DNA from: Alphaproteobacteria bacterium UBA4588
GTDB taxonomy: Bacteria > Pseudomonadota > Alphaproteobacteria > Rhodobacterales > Rhodobacteraceae
Direction of reading: 5' to 3'
Length of the DNA stretch: 64,000 nucleotides
NCBI GenBank assembly: GCA_905182195.1
Contig: CAJJAW010000005.1
Span: forward strand, 248,001-312,000
The notes under the pieces are model-generated. The model did no database searches and was not told the DNA's origin. It saw only the letters and a program-made list of their open reading frames with translations. Both the position numbers and the translations under genes were made by a program. This document shows, in pieces, positions 8,265-16,968 of the stretch (position 1 is its first letter; each line of letters begins with the position of its first letter).

Positions 8265-9191
8265 ATGTTAGCTTCGATTCCATTTCCCGACATATCTCCA
8301 GTGCTACTCGCACTGAACATTCCGCAGTGGCAGTTCAACTTAGGCAATGCAAATTTTAATCTTGGTGGGTTCGAGTTAGCAGTACGCTGGTACGCCTTAG
8401 CCTATATTGCAGGGATCTTGCTAGCGAGTTGGATGATGCGGCTTGCAATCCAAAGAACCGGCATTTGGCCGAAAGGCAAACCTGCATTCACTGAAAAAAA
8501 CTTAGATGATTTAATAACATGGTTGATCATTGGCATAATTATTGGTGGCCGTTTGGGCTATGTGCTTTTTTACAAACCGCTCTACTATCTCCAGGATCCT
8601 ATTGCGGCTCTGCGAATTTTTGACGGGGGCATGTCGTTTCATGGTGGATTTTTGGGTGTTGTGTTGGCCGGTATTTTGTTTTGCCGCAAGCACCAAATTC
8701 CTATCTTACCAGCAGCTGATGTGATGGCAATGTCAGCACCAGCTGGACTGCTGTTTGGACGTTTGGCCAATTTCATTAATGCTGAGCTTTGGGGCAGAGA
8801 GACCCTTCTACCTTGGGGGGTCATATTCCCAGGATATGACGCACAAACTTGCTCCAACGCGATCGTGGGTCTCTGTGCCAGACATCCATCGCAGCTCTAT
8901 GAGGCTTTGGGCGAAGGACTAATTTTGGGTGTAGTTTTACTATATCTTACGTTCCAAACACCTGCCCTAAGGCGTACAGGTCTTTTGACAGGAATATTTG
9001 CATTCGGCTATGGCCTAACAAGGTTTTTGGTAGAATTGGTACGCCAACCGGACGCTCATTTTCAATCGCCAGAAAACCCAGTTGGCTATGCGTTGCAACT
9101 GCACCAATGGGGTCTTACGATGGGGCAGCTTCTTTCTCTTCCAATGCTCATAATTGGACTTTGGCTCATCACAAAATCCCTCAAGCCATGA
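8265..9191 (+). CDS. lgt: Prolipoprotein diacylglyceryl transferase
   Basis: A 308-residue inner-membrane enzyme that moves a diacylglyceryl group from phosphatidylglycerol to the lipobox cysteine of prolipoproteins, the first step of lipoprotein maturation. Family motifs are present: GGRLGYVLFY, MSFHGGFLG, and the Lgt signature around RLANFINAELWGR. Hydrophobic segments spread over the whole length fit a seven-helix topology. It leads a tight three-gene run: the next gene starts inside its last codons (ATGA overlap) and pgeF follows with another overlap. Confidence 0.96.
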   Translation: MLASIPFPDISPVLLALNIPQWQFNLGNANFNLGGFELAVRWYALAYIAGILLASWMMRLAIQRTGIWPKGKPAFTEKNLDDLITWLIIGIIIGGRLGYVLFYKPLYYLQDPIAALRIFDGGMSFHGGFLGVVLAGILFCRKHQIPILPAADVMAMSAPAGLLFGRLANFINAELWGRETLLPWGVIFPGYDAQTCSNAIVGLCARHPSQLYEALGEGLILGVVLLYLTFQTPALRRTGLLTGIFAFGYGLTRFLVELVRQPDAHFQSPENPVGYALQLHQWGLTMGQLLSLPMLIIGLWLITKSLKP

Positions 9192-10273
9192 GCCCGTTAA
9201 CTCGAATTTTACGTAGCCGCATCATGGCTCAAGGCCCAATAAATATTGCAGATTATATGGCAGAATGCTTGATGCACCCCGAGCATGGCTATTATACCAC
9301 TCAAACGGTGTTTGGTCAGAACGGTGATTTTATAACTGCACCAGAGATCAGCCAAATGTTTGGTGAGATGATTGGCTTATCTCTTGGTTCGGCCTGGCAA
9401 GTTCAGGGCTGCCCCAAAAATGCAATTTTAGTGGAACTAGGTCCTGGCAAAGGTACGCTTTTACGAGACCTAAGGCACGTATCCGCTGCAATACCAGGAT
9501 TTGAAAATTTGCCAATCCATTTGGTCGAAAGCTCACCACAACTGCGGAAAGTGCAAAGTGAAGCCATCCAGAATGCGATCCACCACAACGAAATTTTCAC
9601 CTTACCGCAAGCGCCTATTTTTCTAATTGCAAATGAGTTTTTTGATGCTCTGCCAATGCGCCAGTTTAGAAGGTCAGACTCGGCCTGGGAAGAAATACTG
9701 ATCGGTGAGCGCGAGTGTGGCCTCAGTTTTGGGTGCGCAGCGCCACAACAATATAAGTTTTTAACTCATCGCTTAGCAGACACAAAAAAAGGTGATATTA
9801 TCGAATATTGTCCAGCGCTACCGCCCATCATGGCCGCAATTTCTAACCGCATCAATACCTATGGCGGGGCAGCCTTAATCATTGACTATGGCGATTGGCG
9901 CTCTCAGGGCGACACACTTCAGGCAATTGGCGATCACGCAATGGTTGCGCCTCTAGCAACCCCAGGTAAAACTGACATAACAGCCCATGTCGACTTTGAA
10001 GCCATAGTCAAGGCAGCAGCCCCAGCGGCTGCATCTCTCCTCACCACCCAGGGAGTGTTCTTGGAGCGCCTGGGAATCACTCAGCGTGCACAAATTTTAG
10101 CGCAACAACTGAAAGGCTTAGCTTTAAACAATCATATTGCAGCCCACCGGCGCCTTACACACCCTGAGGAAATGGGTAGCCTGTTTAAAGTGATGGGCCT
10201 CGCATCGACTACCACTGCACTTCCTGCAGGGCTTGAACCACTAACTTTAAAGCAAAGCCAAAATAATGCTTAA
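9188..10273 (+). CDS. SAM-dependent methyltransferase, COG1565/MidA (NDUFAF7-like) family
   Basis: A 361-residue class I methyltransferase. The SAM-binding glycine motif VELGPGKGTLLRDL is near residue 85 and ANEFFDALPMRQ near 147, both hallmarks of COG1565. The mitochondrial relative NDUFAF7 methylates an arginine in complex I subunit NDUFS2; a similar role on bacterial NuoD is plausible but not shown by this sequence. I set the start at the ATG of 9188, which overlaps the lgt stop (ATGA); the frame stays open 81 bases further up inside lgt. The end overlaps pgeF by eight bases, implying translational coupling. Confidence 0.88.
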   Translation: MSPLTRILRSRIMAQGPINIADYMAECLMHPEHGYYTTQTVFGQNGDFITAPEISQMFGEMIGLSLGSAWQVQGCPKNAILVELGPGKGTLLRDLRHVSAAIPGFENLPIHLVESSPQLRKVQSEAIQNAIHHNEIFTLPQAPIFLIANEFFDALPMRQFRRSDSAWEEILIGERECGLSFGCAAPQQYKFLTHRLADTKKGDIIEYCPALPPIMAAISNRINTYGGAALIIDYGDWRSQGDTLQAIGDHAMVAPLATPGKTDITAHVDFEAIVKAAAPAAASLLTTQGVFLERLGITQRAQILAQQLKGLALNNHIAAHRRLTHPEEMGSLFKVMGLASTTTALPAGLEPLTLKQSQNNA

Positions 10274-11018
10274 GCCACTTAAATCTGATCTGCTTAGGGG
10301 CGTGGAACACGGGTTTTTCACCCGACTTGGTGGGCATTCTACAGGCATATACAAAGGCTTAAACTGTGGCCGCGGCTCAGAAGACGAGCCTGCAAATGTG
10401 CGAGCCAACCGCCGCGCGGTTGCCACACATTTTGGCGGGCCAGAGACCTCGCTACAATCGGTCCATCAAATCCATTCTAAAGATGTTATGGTCGTAGAGG
10501 TTGGATCGTTGGATACACCAAAGGCAGACGCGATGGTTACTTCAACGCCAGGGTTGGTATTGGGCATTCTGACCGCCGATTGCCAACCGGTTTTATTCTT
10601 TGACGCACAAGCAAAAGTCATAGGTGCAGCGCATGCAGGCTCCAAAGGCGCCAAAACTGGAGTATTGCAAAATACTATTACAGCTATGGAAACCCTTGGC
10701 GCGGACCGCTGCAATATCTGCGCCGCCATCGGCCCCAGCATTAGTCAAAAAGCCTATGAAGTTGGGCCAGATTTTGTAGATGATGTTTGTTCCAATGACA
10801 CCAAAGCCTTGCAGTTTTTTGCGAAAGGAAAAGGCGATCGCTATCAGTTTGATTTACCAGGCTATAGCCTGGAAATACTGCAAGCCACTGGGATAAAACA
10901 GGCAGAATGGACAGGCCACTGCACTTATTCAAATCCAGGTAAATTTTATTCTTACCGCCACTCGATGCATAAAAAAGAACATGATTACGGAAGGTTAATT
11001 GCCTGCATTACCCTGTAA
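10266..11018 (+). CDS. pgeF: Peptidoglycan editing factor PgeF (YfiH/laccase-domain family)
   Basis: A 250-residue protein of the DUF152/YfiH family. Conserved zinc-site and active-site motifs are seen: VHQIHSKDV (His), LTADCQPVLF (Cys), AAHAGSKGAKTGVL (His) and the terminal CTYSNPGKFYSYRHS. In Escherichia coli PgeF stops misincorporation of serine into peptidoglycan precursors, and homologues were formerly called multicopper oxidases. It is the last gene of the lgt operon, overlapping its upstream neighbour, and is convergent with the Lrp-family gene 18 bases away. Confidence 0.92.
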   Translation: MLKPLKSDLLRGVEHGFFTRLGGHSTGIYKGLNCGRGSEDEPANVRANRRAVATHFGGPETSLQSVHQIHSKDVMVVEVGSLDTPKADAMVTSTPGLVLGILTADCQPVLFFDAQAKVIGAAHAGSKGAKTGVLQNTITAMETLGADRCNICAAIGPSISQKAYEVGPDFVDDVCSNDTKALQFFAKGKGDRYQFDLPGYSLEILQATGIKQAEWTGHCTYSNPGKFYSYRHSMHKKEHDYGRLIACITL

Positions 11019-11036
11019 GAAATTGATATCAAATAC

Positions 11037-11531
11037 TTAGGGCCGCTTGGATAAGCGCTTTTCCAACACTTCAAAAGGCACGCCAGGTTGATCTTTTGCT
11101 CCACGGATCACCAGCGAAGTTTTGACCGAAGCCACATTCTCAGCCGAAGTCAGCTCTTCTGTAAGAAAGGATTGGAAGGTTGAAAGATCTGGCGCCACAC
11201 ATTTCAAGATGAAATCAACTTCGCCATTTAGCATGTGGCATTCGCGTACCAAGGGCCAGCCCAGACAGCGCGCTTCAAAAGCGGAAAGATCCGCTTCCGC
11301 TTGACTTTGTAGGCCTACCATCGCGAAAACTTGCACCTCAAAGCCCAATTTCCTAGCGTTGATATCTGCGTGATATCCGCCGATGTAACCTGTCTCCTCT
11401 AACGTACGCACTCGGCGTAAACACGGAGGAGCTGAGATGCCAACCCGTTTCGCCAATGCAACATTCGTCATTCGCCCATCCGCCTGTAATTCAGCCAATA
11501 TCATACGATCAATGTCATCCAAACGATGCAT
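11037..11531 (-). CDS. Lrp/AsnC-family transcriptional regulator
   Basis: A 164-residue regulator with an N-terminal winged helix-turn-helix (MHRLDDIDRMILAELQADG, then VGISAPPCLRRVRTLEETG) and a C-terminal RAM ligand-binding domain (VQVFAMVGLQ, LNGEVDFILKCVAPD). Such proteins form octamers or dimers and sense amino acids. The ATG at 11531 gives the normal family start; the frame is open ten codons further up. It is divergent from trxB, and an inverted repeat in the shared upstream region (11586-11608) is a candidate operator. Which amino acid it senses cannot be told. Confidence 0.92.
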   Translation of the reverse strand: MHRLDDIDRMILAELQADGRMTNVALAKRVGISAPPCLRRVRTLEETGYIGGYHADINARKLGFEVQVFAMVGLQSQAEADLSAFEARCLGWPLVRECHMLNGEVDFILKCVAPDLSTFQSFLTEELTSAENVASVKTSLVIRGAKDQPGVPFEVLEKRLSKRP

Positions 11532-11585
11532 AAAGCTTCTACCTCTCCACAGTACTTTCAAATGATACCTAAACCACCCACTTAA

Positions 11586-11608
11586 CGCAATAATATTTCA
11601 ACATTGCG
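11586..11608. promoter_or_regulatory. Candidate Lrp-family operator between lrp-like gene and trxB
   Basis: A perfect inverted repeat CGCAAT-N11-ATTGCG lies in the 186-base divergent region, 55 bases upstream of the regulator start. Regulators of this family often bind AT-rich dyads near their own genes. The assignment rests on symmetry and position only. Confidence 0.4.
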
Positions 11609-11717
11609 CAACATTAATTCGACGAGCCATTTCTTGGGGCAAGAACCCGGTTTAGGCTTTTGCCCGAAGGCTGGCCCGTATATAGGCTGCCGTAAATATT
11701 AATCTGTAGGAAATCAT

Positions 11718-12659
11718 ATGTCTGATACGCGCCATACCAAAGTTTTAATCATCGGTTCAGGCCCAGCAGGCTACACTGCAGGTGTTTATGCCAGCCGCGC
11801 AATGTTAGACCCAATTTTAGTACAGGGGATTGAACCGGGTGGCCAGCTTACTACCACTACCGAAGTGGAAAACTGGCCCGGTGATTCTGAGGTTCAGGGC
11901 CCAGATTTAATGATACGGATGCAAGATCATGCCCAGGCGATGGGCACCGAAGTTATTAGTGATATCATTACCAATCTTGATGTCTCCGAACGGCCCTTCA
12001 AAGCGCAAGGCGACAGCGGCGCATTGTATACCAGCAATGCAGTAATCCTTGCCACCGGAGCACGGGCCAAATGGATTGGCCTTGCAAGCGAAGAAAAATT
12101 CAAGGGCTTTGGTGTGTCCGCCTGTGCTACATGCGACGGTTTTTTCTACCGCGGCCAAGAAATTGTGGTTGTAGGTGGGGGTAATACTGCTGTGGAGGAA
12201 GCGCTTTTTCTAACTAAATTCGCCTCAAAAGTTACGCTTATTCATCGCCGTGATGAACTACGTGCCGAGCGTATATTGATCGATCGGCTTATGAAAAACG
12301 AAAAGATCGTGCCCCTATGGTTCCACGAGATTGACGAAGTATATGGCGCAGACATGCCGCTTGGAGTGGAGGGTGTGAAAGTAAAAAATACCAAAACTGG
12401 CGAGATCACTGATATCCCTTGCAAAGGTCTTTTTGTAGCAATTGGACATGCACCAGCCAATGAATTGGTCAAAGATGTTCTGGAAACCCATATGGGTGGC
12501 TATGTTATAACCAAACCAGACAGCACTGAAACCTCAATTCCTGGAGTTTTTGCTGCTGGCGATTTGACCGATCACAAATATCGCCAAGCAGTAACTAGTG
12601 CTGGCATGGGCTGCATGGCGGCGCTTGAAGCAGAGCGCTGGCTCTCAGAACAAGAGTAA
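11718..12659 (+). CDS. trxB: Thioredoxin-disulfide reductase
   Basis: A 313-residue flavoenzyme that reduces thioredoxin with NADPH. The FAD-binding motif IIGSGPAGYTAG (residues 11-22), the redox-active CATC (C136 and C139), the NADPH-binding GGGNTAVEEALFL and the C-terminal FAAGDLTDHKYRQAVTSAG are all present. Length is normal. It is transcribed alone, divergent from the Lrp-family gene, and followed by an AT-rich gap before the sulfate activation gene. TAGGAAA precedes the ATG. Confidence 0.97.
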   Translation: MSDTRHTKVLIIGSGPAGYTAGVYASRAMLDPILVQGIEPGGQLTTTTEVENWPGDSEVQGPDLMIRMQDHAQAMGTEVISDIITNLDVSERPFKAQGDSGALYTSNAVILATGARAKWIGLASEEKFKGFGVSACATCDGFFYRGQEIVVVGGGNTAVEEALFLTKFASKVTLIHRRDELRAERILIDRLMKNEKIVPLWFHEIDEVYGADMPLGVEGVKVKNTKTGEITDIPCKGLFVAIGHAPANELVKDVLETHMGGYVITKPDSTETSIPGVFAAGDLTDHKYRQAVTSAGMGCMAALEAERWLSEQE

Positions 12660-12847
12660 AGCTGCACACTTTAAGTAAGGGATATTTTTTACCTTGTCCA
12701 AAATAGTAAATCAGCTTACGTTATCAAATATTAAAGCACTGTTATATAATCAAAATTTATAAATAATTTTATTTTTTTCATCACTTATTTTTTCACACTA
12801 GGACGATAATTTGTACTGCACGCATTTCCACTAAGGGGATACTCATT
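12660..12847. other. AT-rich leader region in front of the sulfate activation gene
   Basis: These 188 bases between trxB and the sat-cysC fusion are very AT-rich, especially 12710-12800. AAGGGGAT just before the ATG at 12848 serves as a ribosome binding site. I see no terminator hairpin after trxB and could not recognise a known riboswitch. It probably holds the promoter of the fusion gene. Confidence 0.4.
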
Positions 12848-14551
12848 ATGCAAAGCAATTCGACACCAGTACCGGAACTCTATGTCGGGTACGACAGATT
12901 ACAAAAAGCAAAGATAGAAGCTGCTGAACTTACATCTTGGGACCTCACGCCACGCCAAATTTGTGATCTTGAATTGCTAATGAACGGCGGATTCTACCCG
13001 TTAAAAGGTTTTCTGACAGAAGGCGATTACAATAGCGTAGTTGAATATATGCGCCTCGAAAATGGCAAGCTTTGGCCCATGCCTATCACGCTTGATGTAT
13101 CACAGGAATTTTCTGACAGTCTAAAAATTGGTCAAAATATCGCGCTGCGGGATCAAGAAGGTGTGATCTTAGCCACTATTACCGTCACCGACAGCTGGCT
13201 GCCCAAGAAGAAGCGTGAGGCTGAGGTGGTATTTGGAGCAGATGATCTGGCACATCCCGCCGTGGATTATTTATATAATAAAGCGGGTCCAGTATATCTG
13301 GGTGGGCCAGTCACCGGAATTCAAGAACCCGTGCATTATGATTTTCGAAATCGTCGCGACACGCCCAATGAGCTGCGCGCTTATTTCCATAAAATGGGCT
13401 GGCGCAGGGTTGTCGCCTTCCAAACACGCAATCCCTTACACCGGGCCCACCAAGAGCTAACCTTTCGTGCAGCTAAAGGAGCGGAAGCCAATTTACTAAT
13501 ACACCCCGTGGTGGGTATGACAAAACCCGGCGACATCGATCACTTTACCCGGGTGCGCTGCTATGAGGCGGTGTTAGATCAATATCCCTCCTCTACGACA
13601 GCCATGTCTCTTTTAAATCTTGCTATGCGTATGGCTGGCCCACGTGAGGCAATCTGGCATGGGCTGATCCGTGCAAATCATGGCTGCACACATTTCATTG
13701 TAGGACGCGACCATGCAGGCCCAGGAAAAAACTCAGCCGGGGAAGATTTTTATGGTCCCTATGACGCACAAGAGTTGTTTCGCAACTTTCAGGATGAAAT
13801 AGACGTCGAGATGGTTGACTTCAAGAATATGGTTTATGTGCAAGAACGTGCACAATATGAGCTGGCCGATGAGGTAGAGGAAGGTTCCACCGTTCTTAAT
13901 ATTTCAGGCACTGAGCTACGGCGCAGGCTCTCTGAGGGATTAGACATCCCCGAATGGTTTAGCTTTCCACAGGTAGTTACCGAGTTACGTAAATCACGCC
14001 CACCGCGCGCTAAACAGGGTTTTACAGTTTTTTTTACCGGGTTTTCTGGATCTGGCAAATCAACAATCGCGAATGCCTTGATGGTTAAATTGATGGAAAT
14101 GGGCGGACGGCCTGTGACACTCCTCGATGGTGATATCGTCCGAAAAAATCTCTCCTCAGAACTGGGATTTTCCAAAGAGCACCGCGATTTAAACATTCGT
14201 CGTATAGGCTATGTCGCATCTGAGATTACCAAGAATGGTGGCATCGCGATCTGCGCACCGATTGCCCCATATGCTACGACTCGCCGGGCCGTACGTGAAG
14301 ACGTAGAGGCCTTTGGTGCTTTTGTCGAAGTCCACGTCGCCACCTCTATTGAAGAATGTGAACGTCGGGATCGTAAAGGCCTCTACAAACTAGCACGCGC
14401 AGGAAAAATCAAAGAATTTACTGGGATTTCGGACCCATATGACGTTCCAAAAAAACCTGAACTAACACTTGAGACAGAGGGTGTTGCCGTCGACAATTGC
14501 GCTCATCAGATTCTTTTGAAGCTAGAAAGCGTGGGGTTGATCGGCGCATAG
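12848..14551 (+). CDS. Bifunctional sulfate adenylyltransferase / adenylylsulfate kinase
   Basis: A 567-residue fusion that makes adenylylsulfate from sulfate and ATP and then phosphorylates it to PAPS for sulfate assimilation or sulfation. Residues 1 to about 385 are the ATP-sulfurylase (Sat) part, with the ATP-binding QTRNPLHRAH (192-201) and GRDHAGPGKN (287-296). Residues from about 388 on are the APS kinase, with the P-loop GFSGSGKST (398-406) and DGDIVRKNLSSELGFS. This is the Sat-CysC order, unlike the CysN-CysC fusion of enterobacteria. Both active sites look intact. No other sulfur gene is adjacent. Confidence 0.95.
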   Translation: MQSNSTPVPELYVGYDRLQKAKIEAAELTSWDLTPRQICDLELLMNGGFYPLKGFLTEGDYNSVVEYMRLENGKLWPMPITLDVSQEFSDSLKIGQNIALRDQEGVILATITVTDSWLPKKKREAEVVFGADDLAHPAVDYLYNKAGPVYLGGPVTGIQEPVHYDFRNRRDTPNELRAYFHKMGWRRVVAFQTRNPLHRAHQELTFRAAKGAEANLLIHPVVGMTKPGDIDHFTRVRCYEAVLDQYPSSTTAMSLLNLAMRMAGPREAIWHGLIRANHGCTHFIVGRDHAGPGKNSAGEDFYGPYDAQELFRNFQDEIDVEMVDFKNMVYVQERAQYELADEVEEGSTVLNISGTELRRRLSEGLDIPEWFSFPQVVTELRKSRPPRAKQGFTVFFTGFSGSGKSTIANALMVKLMEMGGRPVTLLDGDIVRKNLSSELGFSKEHRDLNIRRIGYVASEITKNGGIAICAPIAPYATTRRAVREDVEAFGAFVEVHVATSIEECERRDRKGLYKLARAGKIKEFTGISDPYDVPKKPELTLETEGVAVDNCAHQILLKLESVGLIGA

Positions 14552-14566
14552 TGTCTGAGCTTGCGG

Positions 14567-15439
14567 CTAAAGGTGAATGTGACCAGACATGGTGACATAA
14601 GCCTTGCCTGCGAGCTTAACACCCGTGATATCAGACCGGCTGCCCAACACTTCGACAAATGCTTGACCTGGCCTGCCCATGTCATGGCCCTGCTCAGCTA
14701 TGAACGTAGGTTTTTCAATTAGCTCTTTTGACCAAAGGTAACTAGCCATAGCGCCGGTCGCAGACCCGGTAAAAGGATCCTGGGCTGGGTTTGGAGGTGC
14801 AAGTAACAGCCGAGAGAATGTGTCGCCAGCTGAAGTAGCTCCTTCCAAAGTGACCAGAAATGGCTCTATAATATCCAGATTTGGCGCCCCAATCTCATCC
14901 GACATCAAGTTCAGCGCTGGAATATTCAGTTTCGCGCGACCCAATGCATCGCGATCTCGGACAACCGCCACTGTGAACTGCAACCCCGTGGAAACAATTT
15001 GAGGTGGAGCGATGATATCATTGGCAGATAAAGACACAGCGTCTGCAACCAATTGCGCAGCAACATTCGCGCCAAACTCAGGTGCGATTTGCGTCATTGA
15101 AATTTGGCCATCCTCCAATACTTCAAGTGGCACAATGCCCGCGTGCGTTTCAACTGTGATTTTCCGACCCGGCAGCAAGCCGCGATGCATTAAAGAGGCA
15201 ACTCCAGCAAGCGTAGGATGACCCGCAAATGGTATCTCCCGGCTAGCCAGATAAATGCGAAACCGGAAATCAGCGATATCGGACGGCTCAATGAAAGTGC
15301 ATTCGCTTAAAGAAGTTTCACGCACGATATTTAAACGCGTCTCAAGATTCAGGTCAGTCGCTCCATGCACAACGACACAGCCATTGCCACCAAACGCTTG
15401 ATCACTAAATGCAGACACCCAGTCAAAATCGTAACCCAT
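14567..15439 (-). CDS. PhzF-family protein (phenazine biosynthesis-like isomerase/epimerase fold)
   Basis: A 290-residue member of the PhzF/diaminopimelate-epimerase-like fold. Typical features are the N-terminal YDFDWVSAFSDQAFGGNGCVVV, the catalytic-glutamate region SECTFIEPSD, AGHPTLAGVA and the C-terminal DPFTGSATGAMASYLW. PhzF itself isomerises a phenazine precursor, but most family members have unknown substrates and this window has no phenazine genes, so no pathway should be assigned. Its start shares a base with the stop of the DUF1150 gene, so they are likely co-transcribed. It is convergent with sat-cysC. Confidence 0.85.
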   Translation of the reverse strand: MGYDFDWVSAFSDQAFGGNGCVVVHGATDLNLETRLNIVRETSLSECTFIEPSDIADFRFRIYLASREIPFAGHPTLAGVASLMHRGLLPGRKITVETHAGIVPLEVLEDGQISMTQIAPEFGANVAAQLVADAVSLSANDIIAPPQIVSTGLQFTVAVVRDRDALGRAKLNIPALNLMSDEIGAPNLDIIEPFLVTLEGATSAGDTFSRLLLAPPNPAQDPFTGSATGAMASYLWSKELIEKPTFIAEQGHDMGRPGQAFVEVLGSRSDITGVKLAGKAYVTMSGHIHL

Positions 15440-15657
15440 CAGTGCAGGGTCATCGGTGAATAACTAAACTCACGCGCCATATCATAAGCTTGATCCAAAT
15501 CCCCAACCAGCGCCAATTGCTCGCCTTCAGAATTGTGAACCGACCACAGTTGATCGATGTCACCAGTTTCTTCAAATACTTCATCAGGCACATCAGCCTT
15601 ATCTATCGGTTTAAGGTAAACGATGCGATCTTCCAAAACGCCAAATTGATCTTTCAT
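15439..15657 (-). CDS. DUF1150-family small protein
   Basis: A 72-residue acidic protein with the DUF1150 pattern: an N-terminal IVYLKPIDKADVPDEV, then QLWSVHNSEGEQLALVGD and an aromatic-rich end. The family is found in alphaproteobacteria, usually right after a small heat-shock (Hsp20) gene, and has no known function. Here too it follows an hsp20 gene, but that gene is broken (15662-16060). AGAGGAT sits in front of the ATG, overlapping the hsp20 stop. The protein itself looks intact. Confidence 0.85.
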   Translation of the reverse strand: MKDQFGVLEDRIVYLKPIDKADVPDEVFEETGDIDQLWSVHNSEGEQLALVGDLDQAYDMAREFSYSPMTLH

Positions 15658-15661
15658 CTGC

Positions 15662-16060
15662 TTATCCTCTTTTAATCTTAATCTTCTGAATTACTCTCTC
15701 GGGTAGAGCGCGCTTTAGATCAATATGCAACAGTCCAGTTTGCATAAGTGCCTCGCCTACCTCTACTGCGTGGACTAATAGAAAGGTTCGCTGCAATGCC
15801 CCACAGCAAATACACCCGCCCCACGGCGTCATCCGATTGACTTCCCAAGATCACCAGCTGGCTCTCATCAACCGTAATGGAAAGGCCATTATCAGTAAAA
15901 CCAGCAACAGCTAGGGTGATACGATAAAAATCTTTAGAGGTATGTTCTATATTATAGCGAGGATATCCCTCATTGCCCGTTTTTCCGAGCGCCCCACTAA
16001 ATATTCAAGCTTGTTTAAGCCAACCAAAACGGGATACGTTCCAGGGGTCAATTTAGACAT
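15662..16060 (-). pseudogene. Hsp20-family small heat-shock protein gene, broken by two lesions
   Basis: The minus strand from ATG 16060 reads MSKLTPGTYPVLVGLNKLEY, the normal start of alphaproteobacterial Hsp20, but stops after 37 codons. Shifting frame at the A-run near 16000 restores GNEGYPRYNIEHTS, YRITLAVAGFTDNGLSITV and LVILGSQSDD, the alpha-crystallin domain. A second shift near 15790, after GIA, restores RTFLLVHAVEVGEALMQTG and HIDLKRALPERVIQKIKIK, ending at TAA 15662. The second junction lacks about four residues of the usual GIAARQFQR segment, so it looks like a real deletion of some 11 bases. The first could be one lost A. No single frame encodes a complete chaperone. Confidence 0.85.
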
Positions 16061-16213
16061 CTAAGGGTCCTTTATTAAGCAACAGCCCTAGAGATCTCTA
16101 AAATTCAATCCCATTATGATAAATATGGTGTTTGTTGGTAGCATGCACGGGTGCTGCCTTCTCAATTTGCCTTAAAACCATTATACTGATCAGAAACCTA
16201 CAAGAGGTGTCCA
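16061..16213. other. Divergent gap between the hsp20 pseudogene and the YdcH gene
   Basis: A 153-base region that should hold promoters for both directions. It contains the short palindrome AGAGATCTCT (16091-16100). I could not identify a convincing sigma-32-type heat-shock promoter for hsp20 by eye. Confidence 0.3.
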
Positions 16214-16429
16214 ATGTCAGCCCACAGCCAACTGAACCATAACGAAGTAATGGCAATAGAGCTTGAAGTGCTACGCCAAGAGCATCGTGATTTAGATTTA
16301 GCCATTTCAGTTTTGGTAGAAAAGGCAATCGATCAGCTTGCGGTAAAAAGGCTTAAAAAGAAAAAATTGCTCCTCAAAGATCAAATTTCCAGAGTCGAAG
16401 ACGAACTAACACCCGATATTATTGCGTAA
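16214..16429 (+). CDS. YdcH/DUF465-family small protein
   Basis: A 71-residue charged helical protein. The pattern [18 protein letters not shown] followed by [16 protein letters not shown] is diagnostic for the YdcH/DUF465 family: a helical hairpin with a lysine-rich second helix. Function is unknown in bacteria. An AAGAGG sequence stands before the ATG. It precedes purE by 56 bases in the same direction and may share its transcript. Confidence 0.85.
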   Translation: MSAHSQLNHNEVMAIELEVLRQEHRDLDLAISVLVEKAIDQLAVKRLKKKKLLLKDQISRVEDELTPDIIA

Positions 16430-16485
16430 TCTTCTACGATGGGTTAATTCGAGCTCTCTCTTGCGTTAAAATACGGAGCAGAAGT

Positions 16486-16968
16486 ATGGTTCATGTCGGA
16501 ATAATAATGGGTAGCCAATCAGATTGGCCCACAATGAAACACGCCGCCGATATTCTCGACGCTCTAAAAATTCCCTATGAAAGCAAAATCGTATCAGCAC
16601 ACCGCACGCCTGATCGGCTCTGGGCCTATAGCACAACCGCAATCGAGCGTGGGCTTAAGGTGATAATTGCTGGCGCCGGTGGTGCCGCGCATTTGCCCGG
16701 CATGGTGGCCTCCAAAACCCGGATTCCAGTTGTAGGTGTTCCTGTTACAACCAAAGCGCTTTCAGGTATCGACAGCCTATATTCCATTCTACAAATGCCC
16801 AAAGGCTATCCTGTGGCCACCATGGCAATTGGTGCAGCCGGCGCAGCAAATGCTGGCTTGTTAGCCGCAGGCATGCTCGCCATGCAAGATCCTGAGATTG
16901 CAGTGCGGCTTGATGCCTGGCGCGCCGCACTCTCAGCTTCCATTCCGCAGGAGCCTGTTGATGAATGA
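16486..16968 (+). CDS. purE: N5-carboxyaminoimidazole ribonucleotide mutase
   Basis: A 160-residue class I PurE. It rearranges N5-CAIR to CAIR in purine synthesis. Motifs: GSQSDWPTM at the N-terminus, [25 protein letters not shown] and [18 protein letters not shown], covering the active site serine, aspartate and histidine. Normal length. The next gene, purK, starts inside its 3' end (ATG at 16961), so the two consecutive steps of the pathway are translationally coupled. Confidence 0.97.
   Translation: MVHVGIIMGSQSDWPTMKHAADILDALKIPYESKIVSAHRTPDRLWAYSTTAIERGLKVIIAGAGGAAHLPGMVASKTRIPVVGVPVTTKALSGIDSLYSILQMPKGYPVATMAIGAAGAANAGLLAAGMLAMQDPEIAVRLDAWRAALSASIPQEPVDE

Noticed and set aside
14567-15439. 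Phenazine biosynthesis locus
   Set aside because: Only a generic PhzF-family protein; no other phz genes are present.
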